Positions 63,847 to 64,000 of a stretch of 64,000 nt of DNA are shown here, piece by piece. The stretch spans positions 102,707 through 166,706 of the forward strand of contig NZ_BOSL01000014.1 in assembly GCF_018403325.1 (NCBI RefSeq), written 5' to 3'. The translations under genes and the position numbers were made by a program. Positions within the stretch are counted from its first letter, which is position 1. Every line of letters starts with the position of its first letter. The notes below the pieces were generated by a model that was given only the letters and a program-made list of their open reading frames with translations, was not told the origin of the DNA and made no database searches. Source of the DNA: Paenibacillus vini. Its GTDB lineage: Bacteria > Bacillota > Bacilli > Paenibacillales > Paenibacillaceae.

Positions 63847-63873
63847 AAAGTTGCCGGTGGGCAACTTTTTTTG
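63847..63873 (+). terminator. Terminator of the tRNA-Pro/tRNA-Gly unit
   Basis: aaagttgcc-ggtg-ggcaacttt, followed by TTTTTG; just downstream of tRNA-Gly. Confidence 0.93.
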
Positions 63874-63876
63874 TTG

Positions 63877-64000
63877 TCTGCGTGCCCAGCTAAGCACGCA
63901 TCTTCTAGCCGGTGAAAGTCCGGTCGCGGGAGGAGCCAAGTCCCCGCGTAGCTAGGATACTTGCGTACGGCGAGATCTGTGCGTAAAAGCGTATCGACAA
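63877..64000 (+). mobile_element. 5' end of a group II intron (runs off the window)
   Basis: GCGTGCCCAGCTAAGCACGC followed by CTAGCCGGTGAAAGTCCGGTC, GCGGGAGGAGCCAAGTCCCCGC and GTAGCTAGG is the domain I 5' segment of bacterial group II introns, with the conserved GGTGAAAGTCC module. The exact first base lies between about 63877 and 63886. The intron-encoded reverse transcriptase would lie beyond the end of this window. Confidence 0.7.

Overview
The window looks like chromosomal DNA of an endospore-forming, moderate-GC Firmicute of the Paenibacillaceae (Paenibacillus or a close relative). The evidence is strong AGGAGG-type ribosome binding sites, a GerA/GerB/GerC germination operon, a YjcZ-type small sporulation protein, an L20 leader before infC-rpmI-rplT, a leucine-type T-box before ilvB, PerR, Fur and cre-like sites, the NupNOPQ nucleoside transporter and the YtqA/YtqB pair. 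Assignments come from reading motifs and gene order; no database search was run.

Layout, 0-16 kb: mscL and a DUF805 protein (minus); a secreted GH5 endoglucanase with a cre-like site; a two-permease plus ATPase ABC-2 exporter; a tandem glycine riboswitch with its own terminator ahead of sdaAB-sdaAA; a LOG-type hydrolase; a GNAT enzyme; rplY/ctc; a YdeI-VOC pair divergent from a WYL regulator across an inverted repeat; and a large membrane GGDEF-EAL protein. 16-33 kb: a decayed sugar-dehydrogenase pseudogene, an RlmCD-type methyltransferase, the ger operon (minus), recQ plus a B12-type radical SAM gene (plus), a YjcZ peptide, and a 1832-residue soluble hybrid histidine kinase with eight tandem 92-residue HAMP-type repeats.

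33-48 kb: an operon (minus) of YtqA (MnmL), YtqB (MnmM), a VOC protein and a monoglyceride-lipase-like hydrolase; trmB; a UgtP-type glycolipid glycosyltransferase and a PAP2 phosphatase; a family 2 glycosyltransferase; an intergenic repeat-like element; infC (apparent AUC start)-rpmI-rplT; nupNOPQ; a Gly/Tyr-rich small protein; a GNAT enzyme. 48-64 kb: T-box-ilvB-ilvN-ilvC, a glycerol dehydrogenase, leuB, a PerR-box peroxiredoxin, a Cys-rich small protein, a PAS histidine kinase, the feoA-feoB-FeoB-associated operon with a Fur-like site, a DRE-TIM aldolase-like protein, an EAL protein with a degenerate GGDEF motif, tRNA-Pro and tRNA-Gly, and the 5' end of a group II intron running off the window.

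Most of the window is ordinary housekeeping sequence. The most notable items are the glycine riboswitch controlling serine dehydratase, the poly-HAMP kinase with recent internal sequence homogenisation, the AUC start of infC, the internally deleted pseudogene, several unexplained structured intergenic segments, and the group II intron placed directly after a tRNA terminator. I did not find a clear previously undescribed multi-gene system such as a defence island, CRISPR array or large biosynthetic cluster.
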